64,000 nt of DNA, taken from positions 1 through 64,000 of the forward strand of contig OENT01000669.1 of assembly GCA_900239685.1 (NCBI GenBank), written 5' to 3'. The notes below the pieces were generated by a model. That model made no database searches and was not told the origin of the DNA. It saw nothing but the letters and a program-made list of their open reading frames with translations. This document shows, one piece after another, positions 53,265 to 64,000 of this stretch. A program made the position numbers and the translations under genes. Every line of letters starts with the position of its first letter. The stretch's first letter is position 1. Source of the DNA: Rotaria macrura (lineage: Eukaryota; Rotifera; Eurotatoria; Philodinida; Philodinidae).

Positions 53265-54611
53265 GTACGCATCGTTCCGACATCATCGATTCTAATCAAC
53301 GACCTGGAGCGAAAACCTGTTCTATTTGTTTTTTCTAACGAAGAGGAAAGACAAGAGTCCAGAAGAAGACGAAGAAGAAGAGGAGGATTCTTTTTAGAAT
53401 GTTGTTGCTGTTGCACACCAGATGCTGGCTTTACTACATTAGGTTTAACTTTGTCAATTATTGGTGTATTGCTTCTCGTAATTGCTACTGCTATTATTCC
53501 ATTGATTCTTATTCTTAAATTTAATACAGGTAATGATTAATAAAAATTAACAACAATTTTTTATCCTAACTAAATAATTCGCTGTTGTCATTTCGATCGA
53601 ATCAAACTACGATACATGTGCTTTTTTTCTTCGAGTTTAGGAGTGAGTAGTAATTCAAGTTCGTTAAGTGTGAATATTCCTAAGCGTCTGGCAATATATT
53701 ATGGATGGCCATCGTTAGTTCAAGGTGCTAATTGGAATGTAGCTACAGCTATTACGACATTTAGTCAATTTGATTTGATTGTTTTTGGCAGTGGAATAGA
53801 ATCACGTTCTCATGGTGATCATACTAATACACAAACGATAATTCAATCTTTAAATAGTCTTGGTAAATTAACTTATGGTTATATTGATCTCGGAGTTACA
53901 ACAAGTAGTTATTCTATTTCACAAATGGAAACAATGGTAGATGAATGGGCAGCAATGGGTATCAAAGGAATTCTATGGGATGATGCTGGGTAAAGATATT
54001 TTATTTGTAAAATTTAAAAAAGGAATATTCCATTGTTTAGTTATGATTATGGTGTTACTCGTTCTCGTCAAAATACAATGATTTCTTATTGTCATTCGTT
54101 AAATCTCGGAGTCATGATGAATGCATGGAATCCAGATGATGTTATGTCCGGAAGTCCCATGCTGTTAGATTCTCGTGATATATACTTACTCGAGTCGTAT
54201 TTAATATCGAATGGTGCATATCAAGACTTCACTGCATGGAAAATAAAAGCAGATAAATGCTTATCGTATTCAAATTCGTATGGAATTTCAATGGCAGCTC
54301 TTTCCACAAGTTCACGTCCAATATCATCGTCGTTTGGTTCAACTCAAGAATTCAGCCAAGCTTGGTTTGGAACTGCGATGTATAATTTTCAATATTTCCA
54401 AGCAACAGATTTTCAATACAGCTCACAAGATAATATGTTATATGCATTTAACAATCTTTTGTCATCGTATGGAAATTCTTGGCAAACAAGTGGTGTGCAA
54501 ACAGGTTCAAGTATACATTATTATAGATCAACAGAGAGTTATACTCTGCATATCTATGGTGATGGATCAACCTATGGAAATGGAAATTATAGTCTTGTAT
54601 CTAATGGATGA
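53265..54611 (+). CDS. Membrane-anchored GH114-like glycosidase (5' partial, three visible exons)
   Basis: Exons 53,265-53,529, 53,641-53,989 and 54,041-54,611, joined by 111-bp (GTAATG...TTTAG) and 51-bp (GTAAAG...TTTAG) introns, give 394 codons in one phase. The first exon encodes a cytoplasmic tail with seven arginines (RRRRRRRGG), a five-cysteine cluster (ECCCCCTPD) and a TM helix (LSIIGVLLLVIATAIIPLIL), i.e. a type II anchor. The extracellular part is a TIM-barrel-like domain: LAIYYGWPSLVQG, FDLIVFGSG, YGYIDLGV, GIKGILWDDAGYDYG and GVMMNAWNPDDV. These resemble bacterial GH114/endo-alpha-1,4-polygalactosaminidase-type proteins, where Asp/Glu at strand ends are catalytic. Bacterial domain plus animal-type anchor and introns suggest an acquired and domesticated gene. 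The start lies further upstream. Substrate unknown. Confidence 0.75.
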
Positions 54612-57600
54612 TAAATTATTTGATCTCGACCAGAGAATAAATTCTTGTCAATAAATCTTATTCATTTGATTTTTTACTCATTTTTTCTATGTTCATATTC
54701 AAATCATGAGTGAACAATTGCATTATTGATCAAATCAAATTAAAAGAGTTTTCGACAAGAATACAAGAATGAATTCTTTCATGATATATGGACCATAGTT
54801 CGAACATGAATTTGTTTATTTGCAGTTTTGTCTCTTGCAATGACGGAAAAATGTAGACAGGAGTTCAGTCACACTTCAGACTTTCTAATTTTTGTGCTAT
54901 ATAATTAAATATTCGGAACTTTAAGAGATGTCATCATAATCTCCTAGGCCTTCGAGTCAAACAAATTCAGCACAATTTTCAATTGAAAATGATTAACACA
55001 ACCTTAGTGATGCCAGCTTATCATTGTCTGATGTTACAGGTTTTGCATCCCCTATCGAGAATGAGAACTAATCCCATTACAATACTGATCATTTGAATAA
55101 ACTATAATGTTTTTTGATGCAGTAGAGAAATATCATATCTTTCGGAAGATGACAGAGAATTTAAATATTTGTTCCATCGTATCGAAGCAAAGGTGGAGTT
55201 TGTAGGAAACCGAGTTGCCAACAGGCCACTTTTTTCCGGTCCTTCCTGGCCTGGTACGTTGAAGGCTGGCCTACAGACCAGGCATACACGAAACCAAAAG
55301 AAAATCGATGCTTCTTTTTGCAACACAAATCTATTCCGTTCAGTATTTAGTCATCATCTTGAAGATTAATGTGGCTGTTTATTTCTGTTTTTAAGGGAAT
55401 TCCCTTTCCTGAGCCAAAATTTTCAAATTAGTCGTTTCTTGTTTTTTTTCTGTTGTATATGTGCTTTGAAGTGTACTCTATCTATTGGGGATGTTTTGAG
55501 TATTCAATTATTACCGTGAAGTAAAAAAATCGAAAATATAAATCGATAACCGTAGAGGTATAGGACGTTTTTTCTTTCTTTCGTGGTTTTCTCGAACCTA
55601 GTTTTTAAGTCGAAATTGTCAAAATTGTCCCGTTTCTCAGGCATGAAATATTCGATTAAGCTGAAATTTTTTCGACAAGTATCAAATAGTGTTAATAGTA
55701 TTAATTTTGTTTTTATTTAAAAGATTATTGTTTCGCTGAACTTTGACAGGTCTTACAAAGGAAGCACTATTGAAACAAATATTTTATTCAAAGGAGATGA
55801 GAGAGAAAAATTTCACAGCAATAGACACCCTACAGTGCTTCTAGTGTTCTTTAAATATTTTTCAGCTCTATCTATATTACAGCAGCTAAGAAGCTGGGCG
55901 AGTAGGGAGGCAATTTTTAGTCCTTGTGAACCCGATATTTTCTTTGAACAAGCATTTTGGAAGCGTAAGTTTATGAAAACGTGTAATCTATTGATCCAGA
56001 TCTATCGACTCGGAAAGTTTCAAACATTTTTAATGAGCCACTGTTAAAATGTGCTGCAGAGGGCAAGGCATACCCTTAGAACGATAATTTCAAATATGTG
56101 TCCTATATAATAGAAAGTGAAAAAACTCCGTGAATTAACACCAATAACACTTCACAAAAGAAACAGCCACTATTAGACAACTTCAATAGGTAACGTCATT
56201 TTCCATATTTAAAAGAAATCTAAACGAAATCAATTGAATTGACTGTCAGTTTTTACTTAATTCATCGTCTTTTCGCTAATAAAAGGTGAAAATTCAATGA
56301 CTACTTTGTCTTCGTTTTTGTCTTTTTCATTGTATATTTCGCGATAATCGTTGGAGTAAATCCAGTTCGATCATGATTTGCTTTCTGTTTTCTTAATAGT
56401 GTACGTTGGATTATAGCGACATTTAGTATGAAATTGAGCAGATCAAATTATTCTAAGTCAATTTTGAGCAGGCTGAACAGTTCAAACCGGCCTGGCCTGT
56501 TGGAAGATCTGGTAGGAAACTCTATCTAAGATTTTCACAAGATAATTATAAGTCCTCTGCCTAATCCGAAGCCGTCGAAAGTTTTCATTCAAAATAAATA
56601 TCATGCGATGTCTTTTACAGTTAGCTTTCTCAATGTCTAAGACTATCATTTCTAGTGTACTTTAATAAGTTGAATATTTTATTCGCTTGGTTAAAAATCG
56701 ATTTTTCAATAAATGAATTAACTTGACTAGCATCTCAAAAGTTCCGCTTTCTTTGAAAATCACAACAAATTCTTTAGGTGGTTCTACCTTTACCTAAGCA
56801 ATTGATTTAAAAGACTTGATTTCTACTACAGGGATTAAGCCTTATATTCGATAGATGGCTTTTTTTTCTACAAACATTAATTACAAAGTAGTAACAAAAG
56901 GCCTACGTCTTGAACTAGTGAAGTTTTCGTTTCTGCCTGTATGTATGTTTTTGTGCCGTTTGATAACGCTTACATAAGCAGAGGAGGACTTGCTGATATT
57001 ATTAGTATAAGGGCATTGACTAAATAATATAGGACGGATTGAAATAGAAAAGAAAGCTTAGTGAAGCTGAAAACTGAATCGTAGGCGAAAACTGCATACC
57101 ATTAAGAAATCGAGTAGCATAGCTTTTTCATTAAAGAGAAGTGGTCTCTAACGTACTCATATCTATCAATGTGAATCATGTTGACGCATGTAACTGATGC
57201 TCAGAAATTCAATTCTCATATGACTTGATATTAAAAGTGTTCAACTAGATTAATTAATTAAAAAATACGTTTAGTTTTCAATGATCTTTATTATACAAAA
57301 CAAAAATTTAACGATACATCACTAATATCTTATCTGTTCTTCATGGCAGATTTATGTTAAACTTATGAAATAAAGTTAGCTTAGAGAAAGAGTTTGATAC
57401 ATGATGAGAAGAATTCCATTTTCATGTTTGATAAAAGATATTCTGGTAATATTTCATTATATAAGCTCATAGATTTATCTTTTACCTTTAGAAGCAGATC
57501 CTTCAAATGATTGAAACTCGTATATTAACATGTTCATCATAACATTCCTCATTATTGAAGGTAAAAGAAAACGAAATTGCTCAATATGCATATCGGTCGA

Positions 57601-60600
57601 ATAATTTTGAACACATTTACACTTCTCTGTGAGCAGACAGAGCGTAATGACAAATCAGAAACTATTATTTTATGAATATAACCTCAAGGATAATGGCGAA
57701 ACAGACCATGATTTAGTTACCTAAATCATATCACTTTTTTCTATCAAAATTTCCTATGAAGATGTTGAATAAAATCTTTCGGACACCATCTTAATCTCAT
57801 TATAGGTGTAGGCCAGAACAAAATGTGCGTCTTCGTATTTCATCAATATCTTGCTTAGTTTGTAGAACTCTGATCTCATTTTTCTTGCGAAAGATTCACC
57901 ATGAAATTCTCTACAAAACTGTGAAACGAGCAGTTCCAATGAATAACTAGGGAATTATATTCGATCGAAACTAGAATGGTGTACTTTCAATTTGACTTTG
58001 TCAGAAAATTAATTATTTCTTTTCTTTTTTCGAATGTATTCTTTCTAACTAACGGAGTTTAAAACAAGATATTCAGATATAATTTCAAGGTTCCAGTGGT
58101 GAATTTTCAACAAGAGAAATGTATTAGAATCATCGAAGAATCTTGTCATGAATCTCAAGAATTGTAAGAAAACACTTTACAACATTCGTCGTATACCAAT
58201 ACAATGGGGACATCTTTTGAAAAAAAAATTCAATCATCCATATAACAATTTGAGTAAGATGTCACAAAAAACATTGATATTACCATTTAAAACCCCGCCC
58301 AGCAGTTATATTACGAGGTGTCATCTCCAGAAAGTGTCAAAATGTCATCAAAAGTTATATTTGACCTAATTTCAATCGAAGACAGTGAGATCTTTCAGGC
58401 AAATAATAACCATAGTTAGTACGAACATTTGATTGAATATCTGGAAATATACGTAACTGAATTCAAAATGAGTAGACTAATAGAATGTTATTTATCAGGA
58501 ATGTTAAAATAAATCATATTTATCGACGATAGAGATTCACAAAAATTTGAAAACCATACAGTAATAACAGCCTCAAGACTCGATTTTATCTTGGGTAGAA
58601 GGGCAAGATTGGAATGAATCATTGCCGAATAAATTATCGAAATGCATTGAGTAATAGCTGATTTATGTTCATTGTATTGTTTGCAATTCAACGCTACAAT
58701 ACAACAGTAATCCACCCGTATGAATCTATTCTATTGTCATTACTAAATATAGAAGTAAAGTTACCGTCGCTAATGACAAGATTCAATTCAAATAATCAAA
58801 GCCAGTTCTGATATGTCATACCATATAGTATAAATTGCAGGAACAAGACTAGTTAATTAACAGATCTGCTCAGCATTTCTTGAATATTAATCAAGCCTTG
58901 TATGAAGTATGCTAGTATAACATGTAATAAGATGTCCATCATGCGAAAAAATATTTCCTAATCATGCAATACTATTTTCTTTCATTAACTAAGACATATT
59001 TCTAACATTTGTAGATTTTAAATTCATTCAATAATCTGTTTTTCTTTCAATATTAGCATTTTCTAAGGAGGGAAAGATGCGAATCCTTCCAAAACGAATC
59101 AGAGTTTTCGAAAGATAAAATATCAAGAATCTGTTTGTCAAAAGTTTCATTTGATAATTTTGACTGAGACTTTATTTTCAAATTATAACTTACAATCAAG
59201 CATTCGGCATTCAATTTCAGTCATTTTCGATTCTATTCAAAGAGTAAGTCGATACTCATTTTCCAGTTCTTAGTTGTTTACGTGCATCTATTTTTTCTTC
59301 CTGTACATGATAAATACATAAAGTAACGATATTCCGACGACACCTATGAATATTTATAATGTAATGCTTAGGATCAAATGGCTGTGCATCGAAGTATATT
59401 AACTGTTTGTTCAAAGAAATTAATTCATTTTTTTCTCTAAACTGTGCCTATTGAAATACGTATCGTCTTTAACTCATGCATTGGTAAACTATCAAATGAA
59501 TAACAAAAAACAATTATCGTACAGTGAATAACAGAAAGTAGCATTGCCACATAAGGTGAGATGCAACTTTCAATTATTGATAATATTTGTGAATAAGCAT
59601 CCGTTATCATCGGAATCTCCTTTTCAAATCAATTGTACTACTCACACGCATATTGCTTCTAGGAACACGAAAGATTCATTATTTTTATATGAAAGTTTAC
59701 ATTGAAAAATATTCTTTGAGTCGTATGGTTTCAAAAAGGATCCGAGATCAGAATGACACCCGAAAATTTGATTAATAACCTTCATCTAGTTCCGTACATT
59801 TCAGCACAACGGCTCAACTTAATAACAGTATACAACGATATGATCCGGACGGAAGGAAAGCATATCGACGTTGTAACACATCCTGACGTCGACGTAGAAA
59901 TTGTTTGTTTTGTCGTTGCTGAACTCAACTATTTGTCATATTCAATTTCTAAGAAAAATATCTTTCTTGGAAAGAAAAAATTGCACTGTCTACGATTTAT
60001 TATGACTTTCCGGGGCACTGCTAACAACGTATTACTACGATTATAAGTCACCGTGAATAGTTTGCTTTCGTTCAGTATAACGTTAAAACTTGATTATATA
60101 TCAAGATTTGTTCTTTTCTTTTTTTTTGATTGTCCAAAAACATCCTAGGTTGTAAAATGCTTTTCCATTGCTCTCGTATTCCCATTGTGAAGAAGCAGGT
60201 TTTCATCAGAGTATCGTCTTAAATTTGACCTTTCGATAATGAAATTATTTGATTGTTTGAAAAAGTAGTTGCTCATTCGAAAATATTCATAGTTCTAGTA
60301 GAGTTGATGAGATTTTTAACTTCTATTCTCAATTTATACAGAGATCATCATGTTGCTGTGCAAATTAGTTTTTCTTTTTCATTGATTGAATAACTACATC
60401 AACATGTATATGATGAGTTAGAAAACATCGTTTTCATGAAGTTTTATTTAAAACCATTCCTATCAAGTGCATTCTCATTCTGAGAAAGTAATTTTGAGAC
60501 ATCTTAATGCATGGAAATTATATGTTTAGAGAAAAATATTTCTGTCACGTTGCTACAACGATAGAGAATGAGAAAGTCATGATAATGATAGAGATAAAAC

Positions 60601-61824
60601 CTTGAATTTCAAGCAGATTTATTCTATTTTAATCCTTCTTCTTCTTAATAAATATCTCTGTCAAAAAATAGACAAGAATGTTGAGAACATCAATTGGCAT
60701 CGTCTTCTTATGATCATAGCATATTATGAAAATCGCAGATAAATTAAATCTAACAATCACAAAAATCAACACAATAAGTAAGTTAAATCTATTGAAGATT
60801 ATTGCACGGCTTTGTTAATTATAATTATTTTTCTCATTTCAAAGCAAGAAATAGTTAGACAAAGGGTTAATCTGGTAGAGAGAAACACTGTACATTGATT
60901 TCAAAGTATGGTCTAATGAAGAATTCTTGAATTTGAATGTAAAGTAATTGTTGAGTGTCCTCAAAAATAAATTGAAAGTGTGTTGATTCTATCTACACTA
61001 GTTCACATGAATGTTAAGTTGTCGTCAGCTGATGAAATTTACTAGTTTAATCGTTGAAAATCTATTTTTATTTCATTGATATCTAATTTTCTTTTTTGGA
61101 GATCTCCATCTACATATAATTTAGAGAACAAAGAATTTTTCGATTTTAATTCTGAGAATGACTTTGATATTATTTCTTTCATATGTAATTACGTTTTTTC
61201 GTTTTGACATATAAAACACGAAACGAAACTTCAGCCATCAATGAAGTAATACTAGAAAACATTCTGATGTTTCTCTACGAATCATTGATATTAATGAATA
61301 CAAAAGATATTTGTATAAGACTAGTTTTAGGGATAATATAGTAACATACTGTTGACATTAAAACTGATGGTATGTTCTAGCGTAGGCAGCCTAAGAAGAC
61401 TCTAAAATCAAGTGGAAATCACTATTCTCATTAGTTATCATTTCTTGTTATCTATGATACGATTCAAAACACAGTGACCACCGATACTTGTGAGAAATAT
61501 TTCTTCGTATTAAATAAAGCAAGTCAAGTCAACGTGAGGAGATACATCTTAAAAGATTCTCTCTGGCATTGTTATTATACAGCGAATGGAAAGAGTTTTG
61601 CTGAAGTGTTCCTGTTAATTTCCTTTCAGTTAAGAAAAGTATATCTATCGTAAGCAACAATAATGAGGTGTTTCTTTTTACAAATTTCTTTCATCGCCAT
61701 GTAATATTACATTTAATCTGAATGGAAAAGAGTTTCTTTTGATGCACGGCGTACACAGATTAGTTGTCTTCCCTCTTCCTCTTTTTTTTCAAACAGAATA
61801 ATTCATTAATTTAGATTAAATATT
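54612..61824. other. 7-kb gene-poor region
   Basis: Apart from the ORF at 59,753-60,046 no coding region was recognised. GGCCTGG-containing patches at about 55,240-55,290 and 56,490-56,510 are GC-richer. Short frames at 55,102-55,369, 55,835-56,047, 57,754-57,939, 58,148-58,369 and 58,488-58,715 carry no recognisable motif. No structured repeat was identified, in contrast to the left half of the window. Confidence 0.35.
59753..60046 (+). CDS. Unrecognised 97-aa ORF or gene fragment
   Basis: The ATG-initiated frame has a protein-like first 65 residues (MTPENLINNLHLVPYISAQR; DVVTHPDVDVEIVCFVVAEL) and locally higher GC than its surroundings; the C-terminal 30 residues are Lys-rich and less convincing, and may be read-through into an intron or decay. 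The Asp-Val-Asp-Val-Glu-Ile strand followed by a hydrophobic strand suggests an alpha/beta fold. No family was recognised. Probably an exon or relic. Confidence 0.4.
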   Translation: MTPENLINNLHLVPYISAQRLNLITVYNDMIRTEGKHIDVVTHPDVDVEIVCFVVAELNYLSYSISKKNIFLGKKKLHCLRFIMTFRGTANNVLLRL

Positions 61825-61850
61825 AATATATATATATATATATATATATA
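61825..61850 (+). repeat. (TA)n microsatellite
   Basis: Twenty-six bases of alternating A and T, ending 55 bases upstream of the MetE-like start codon. It could act in the promoter of that gene (TATA-like sequence), but this is only positional inference. Confidence 0.9.
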
Positions 61851-61905
61851 CATCACACAGAAGGATTTCTCTCTTTATTGCACTTTAATAGTAGACATTA
61901 ATAAC

Positions 61906-63160
61906 ATGGAAAAAGTAAGTTGTTAAGATATTTGAACATGGATCGTAACATTTTTCATCGATTAGATCACCATTCCAACTGAATCGATCGGTTCGATACC
62001 TAGACCTGATGATTTAATAATAGCTCAACGTAATTATCGTGATGGTAGAATTAGTCTAGATCGATTAAATGATTATTTTAAAAGAGCTATACAAATAACA
62101 ATCGAAGAAATCGAAGCCACTGGATCACCGGTAGTTACAGATGGTGAACAAACCAAACCATCGTTTCTAACTTATCCAATACACGCATTGTTCAATGAGT
62201 GTTATAAATTCACGTCTGATTGTTTCTCACTTAAATTTGCTGACGGTCATCAACGATTATTACCACGTCTGGTGAAAGCTCCATTTCGTTATGCAGTCTA
62301 TGCTCATAGTTATATTGATGCTGCTAAACAAATAACTGAACTACCAATCAAGTAAGTAGTTGGAAGAATTTCTTTAATCATTCTAATTTTATTTATTATA
62401 GACAAGCTGTTATAACACCATCTGCTCTATCAATGATTTATCCAAAGGCTACAATACGAGGTTATTCTCATGAACAATTTCTGGATGATTTAATGGTTGA
62501 ATCAGAACGAGATATTCGACTATGTCTTGAAAGTGGCGCTCATTGTGTTCAGCTTGATTTTACTGAAGCTCGTTTTTCACTGAAAATTGATCCGACTGGT
62601 CAATTATTGAAAGACTTTGTTCAACTCAACAATCGAGTATTGGATCGATTTGGATTTCAAGAACAACATCGACTTGGTGTTCATGTTTGTGCAGGTTTAA
62701 AATATTCATCAATAGAAAATTTCATCTTGTTTTCCATGATTATCTCATTCTAGGTGGTGATCAAGATTGTTATCATTCTTTTGAAGTCGACTATTTACAA
62801 GTTCTACCGAGTCTATTCGATCTTCACGTAGGTAATTTTTATCTACAATTGGCAAGTGAACCAAATCGTCAACGAGTATTAGAATGTATTCGAAAATATA
62901 TGAAGCCATGGCATCGAATATTTGTTGGTGTGATTAATCCCATTGATCCAACCATTGAAACACCGGAGAATGTCTGCCATCGAGTATTGGAAGCAGCGAA
63001 ATATATACCCGTAGAACAATTGGGTACGACTGACGACTGTGGTTTTTCTCCGTTTGATGATGATCAATCGACTTCGAGAAAAATTGCTTTCGATAAAATT
63101 CGTGCACGCATAAAAGGTACACGCATGGCTGAAGAACATTTGATGATGGCAAAAAAATAA
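61906..63160 (+). CDS. Cobalamin-independent methionine synthase-like methyltransferase (MetE C-terminal domain family)
   Basis: Four exons: 61,906-61,914, 61,966-62,351, 62,402-62,694 and 62,754-63,160. The introns are 51, 50 and 59 bp with GTAAGT/GTTTAA donors and TAG acceptors. The spliced frame gives 364 residues. The protein starts MEK-ITIPTESIGSIPRP, the usual opening of stand-alone MetE-like proteins, and shows the zinc-binding pattern HVCAGGDQD (His226, Cys228) and TTDDCGF (Cys325), with Glu265 in ASEP as possible further ligand. Family members transfer a methyl group to thiols such as homocysteine; short forms like this are widespread in bacteria and fungi and their methyl donor is often unknown. 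No disabling change was seen. The tiny first exon (nine coding bases) is supported by phase and the consensus donor. The bacterial/fungal flavour suggests horizontal origin with later intron gain. Confidence 0.88.
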
Positions 63161-64000
63161 AATAAATTGAACCATAACAATCGAACTCTAATAAATAAAT
63201 AATTATTTATTTATAATACGCAAGCACTTAAATATTAATACTAGTTAGAAATAAACATATGTTTATTCTTGAATTGTTCTTTTATTACAAATTATTGGTT
63301 GCAGGCTATTGAAATATTCATATAAAATAACAAAGAAAGACAAGTATTCAGTTGCAAAAAAACGTGTTCCTAAAGAGTTTCTAACAATGGATTCAATATT
63401 CAAGAAAATCATTGTTGATGCATCTCGATACACATGAAAACTTTTTCTCTTTACGAAAAGCCTCATAAAAATACACAAGCATAAACCATGCTAGTTAATC
63501 TAAGGATGAACATTTCTATTCATGATTATTTTACTATTCTAATTATTAGTTGATATGATACATTTAAGAAAAGACAGTCTCAATCATCTTAAATAGAAAT
63601 TTCTCTTCCTCCTTCAATTGACACATTTTACCGCATACTATTTTGCGTTGAACTCAATAATCTAGTATTGTTCCTATAAATTACTTACTATTTTCTCGAG
63701 ACTCATGTTCACATAAATACATTATTTTCTTCGTATCACTTAACGTAAAATTATAATTATAAATGCGAGCCATATTCAATATGAAATCACTGCACAGTAC
63801 AGTTATTAGTTACGAAACATTTAATATGAAAAATTCATTCTAGTTATACATTATAAATTTCATTCTAATTCTTTTTTACGATTATTTCAATATTAACTAT
63901 GACAAATTAGTTCTTTTAAAACGAATAAATTTTTCAGAAGATGCACATCTTTTAGAGTGTGCTTTTCATTTTCACTGTATTCGACCTCTTAGATTCTTTT
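63161..64000. other. 3' flank of the MetE-like gene, no further gene seen
   Basis: AATAAA-type signals occur within 40 bases after the stop (AAAATAAATTGAACC and TAATAAATAAATAATT), plausible for polyadenylation. Beyond this the sequence is AT-rich without recognisable frames. TTTTAGAGTGT at 63,951-63,961 matches the CACTCTAAAA MITE terminus, so an element of that family may begin or end here, but its partner is not visible. Confidence 0.4.

Noticed and set aside
54280-54654. Plus-strand 124-codon ORF
   Set aside because: Alternate-frame shadow of the last GH114-like exon.
62879-63175. Minus-strand ORFs of 98 and 72 codons
   Set aside because: Shadows of the last MetE-like exon.
1-64000. Reverse transcriptase of telomere-associated retroelements (Athena/Penelope-like)
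   Set aside because: Expected next to bdelloid telomere repeats, but no RT motifs (such as YADD-type) were seen in any frame I read.
1-64000. tRNA and rRNA genes
   Set aside because: No cloverleaf with A and B boxes and no rRNA-like conserved stretch were recognised by eye; a covariance-model scan would be decisive.

Overview
The window looks like subtelomeric or accessory DNA of a bdelloid rotifer (Adineta/Rotaria/Philodina type). The evidence is: arrays of the G-rich hexamer TGTGGG, known as the telomere repeat of bdelloids, at base 1 and at several internal sites; AT-rich DNA with very short spliceosomal introns (50-51 bp in two genes); animal-type genes (NHL repeats with Thr-rich linkers, EGF, polypeptide GalNAc-transferase) mixed with genes of bacterial character (MetE-like methyltransferase, maltose-type O-acetyltransferase, FAD monooxygenase, GH114-like TIM barrel). 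The organism assignment is inference; no database was available.

Layout. 1-2,860: telomere-like G-arm/C-arm palindromes interrupt the remains of a decayed TPR-type gene, followed by a Tc1/mariner transposase relic. 3,100-30,350: almost no genes; a patchwork of foldback elements, MITEs and degenerate tandem repeats, several with target-site duplications readable by eye (5,051-6,054; 8,847-12,360; 21,097-21,363; 22,974-23,110; 24,536-24,919). One EGF plus jelly-roll-like gene lies at 21,490-22,292. 30,517-36,064 (minus): an NHL-repeat gene whose long intron is packed with inverted-repeat elements. 39,400-42,290 (minus): a signal-peptide micro-exon pair, a secreted or signal-anchored ORF and a polypeptide GalNAc-transferase pseudogene. 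46,325-46,951 (minus): an intact intronless acetyltransferase. 48,461-49,801: a second copy of the 8.8-kb foldback family in opposite orientation, carrying a nested element. 50,331-51,432: a broken FAD monooxygenase. 53,265-54,611: a membrane-anchored GH114-like enzyme in at least three exons. 61,906-63,160: an intact four-exon MetE-like gene.

The intact enzymes are concentrated in the right third; the left two thirds contain mostly relics and palindromic elements. No operon-like cooperation between genes is evident. The strongest candidate for something undescribed is the recurrent telomere-repeat foldback (G-rich arm, short spacer, C-rich arm), of which one copy has a 7-bp direct repeat at both ends, as expected of a mobile or captured element rather than a simple telomere fusion.
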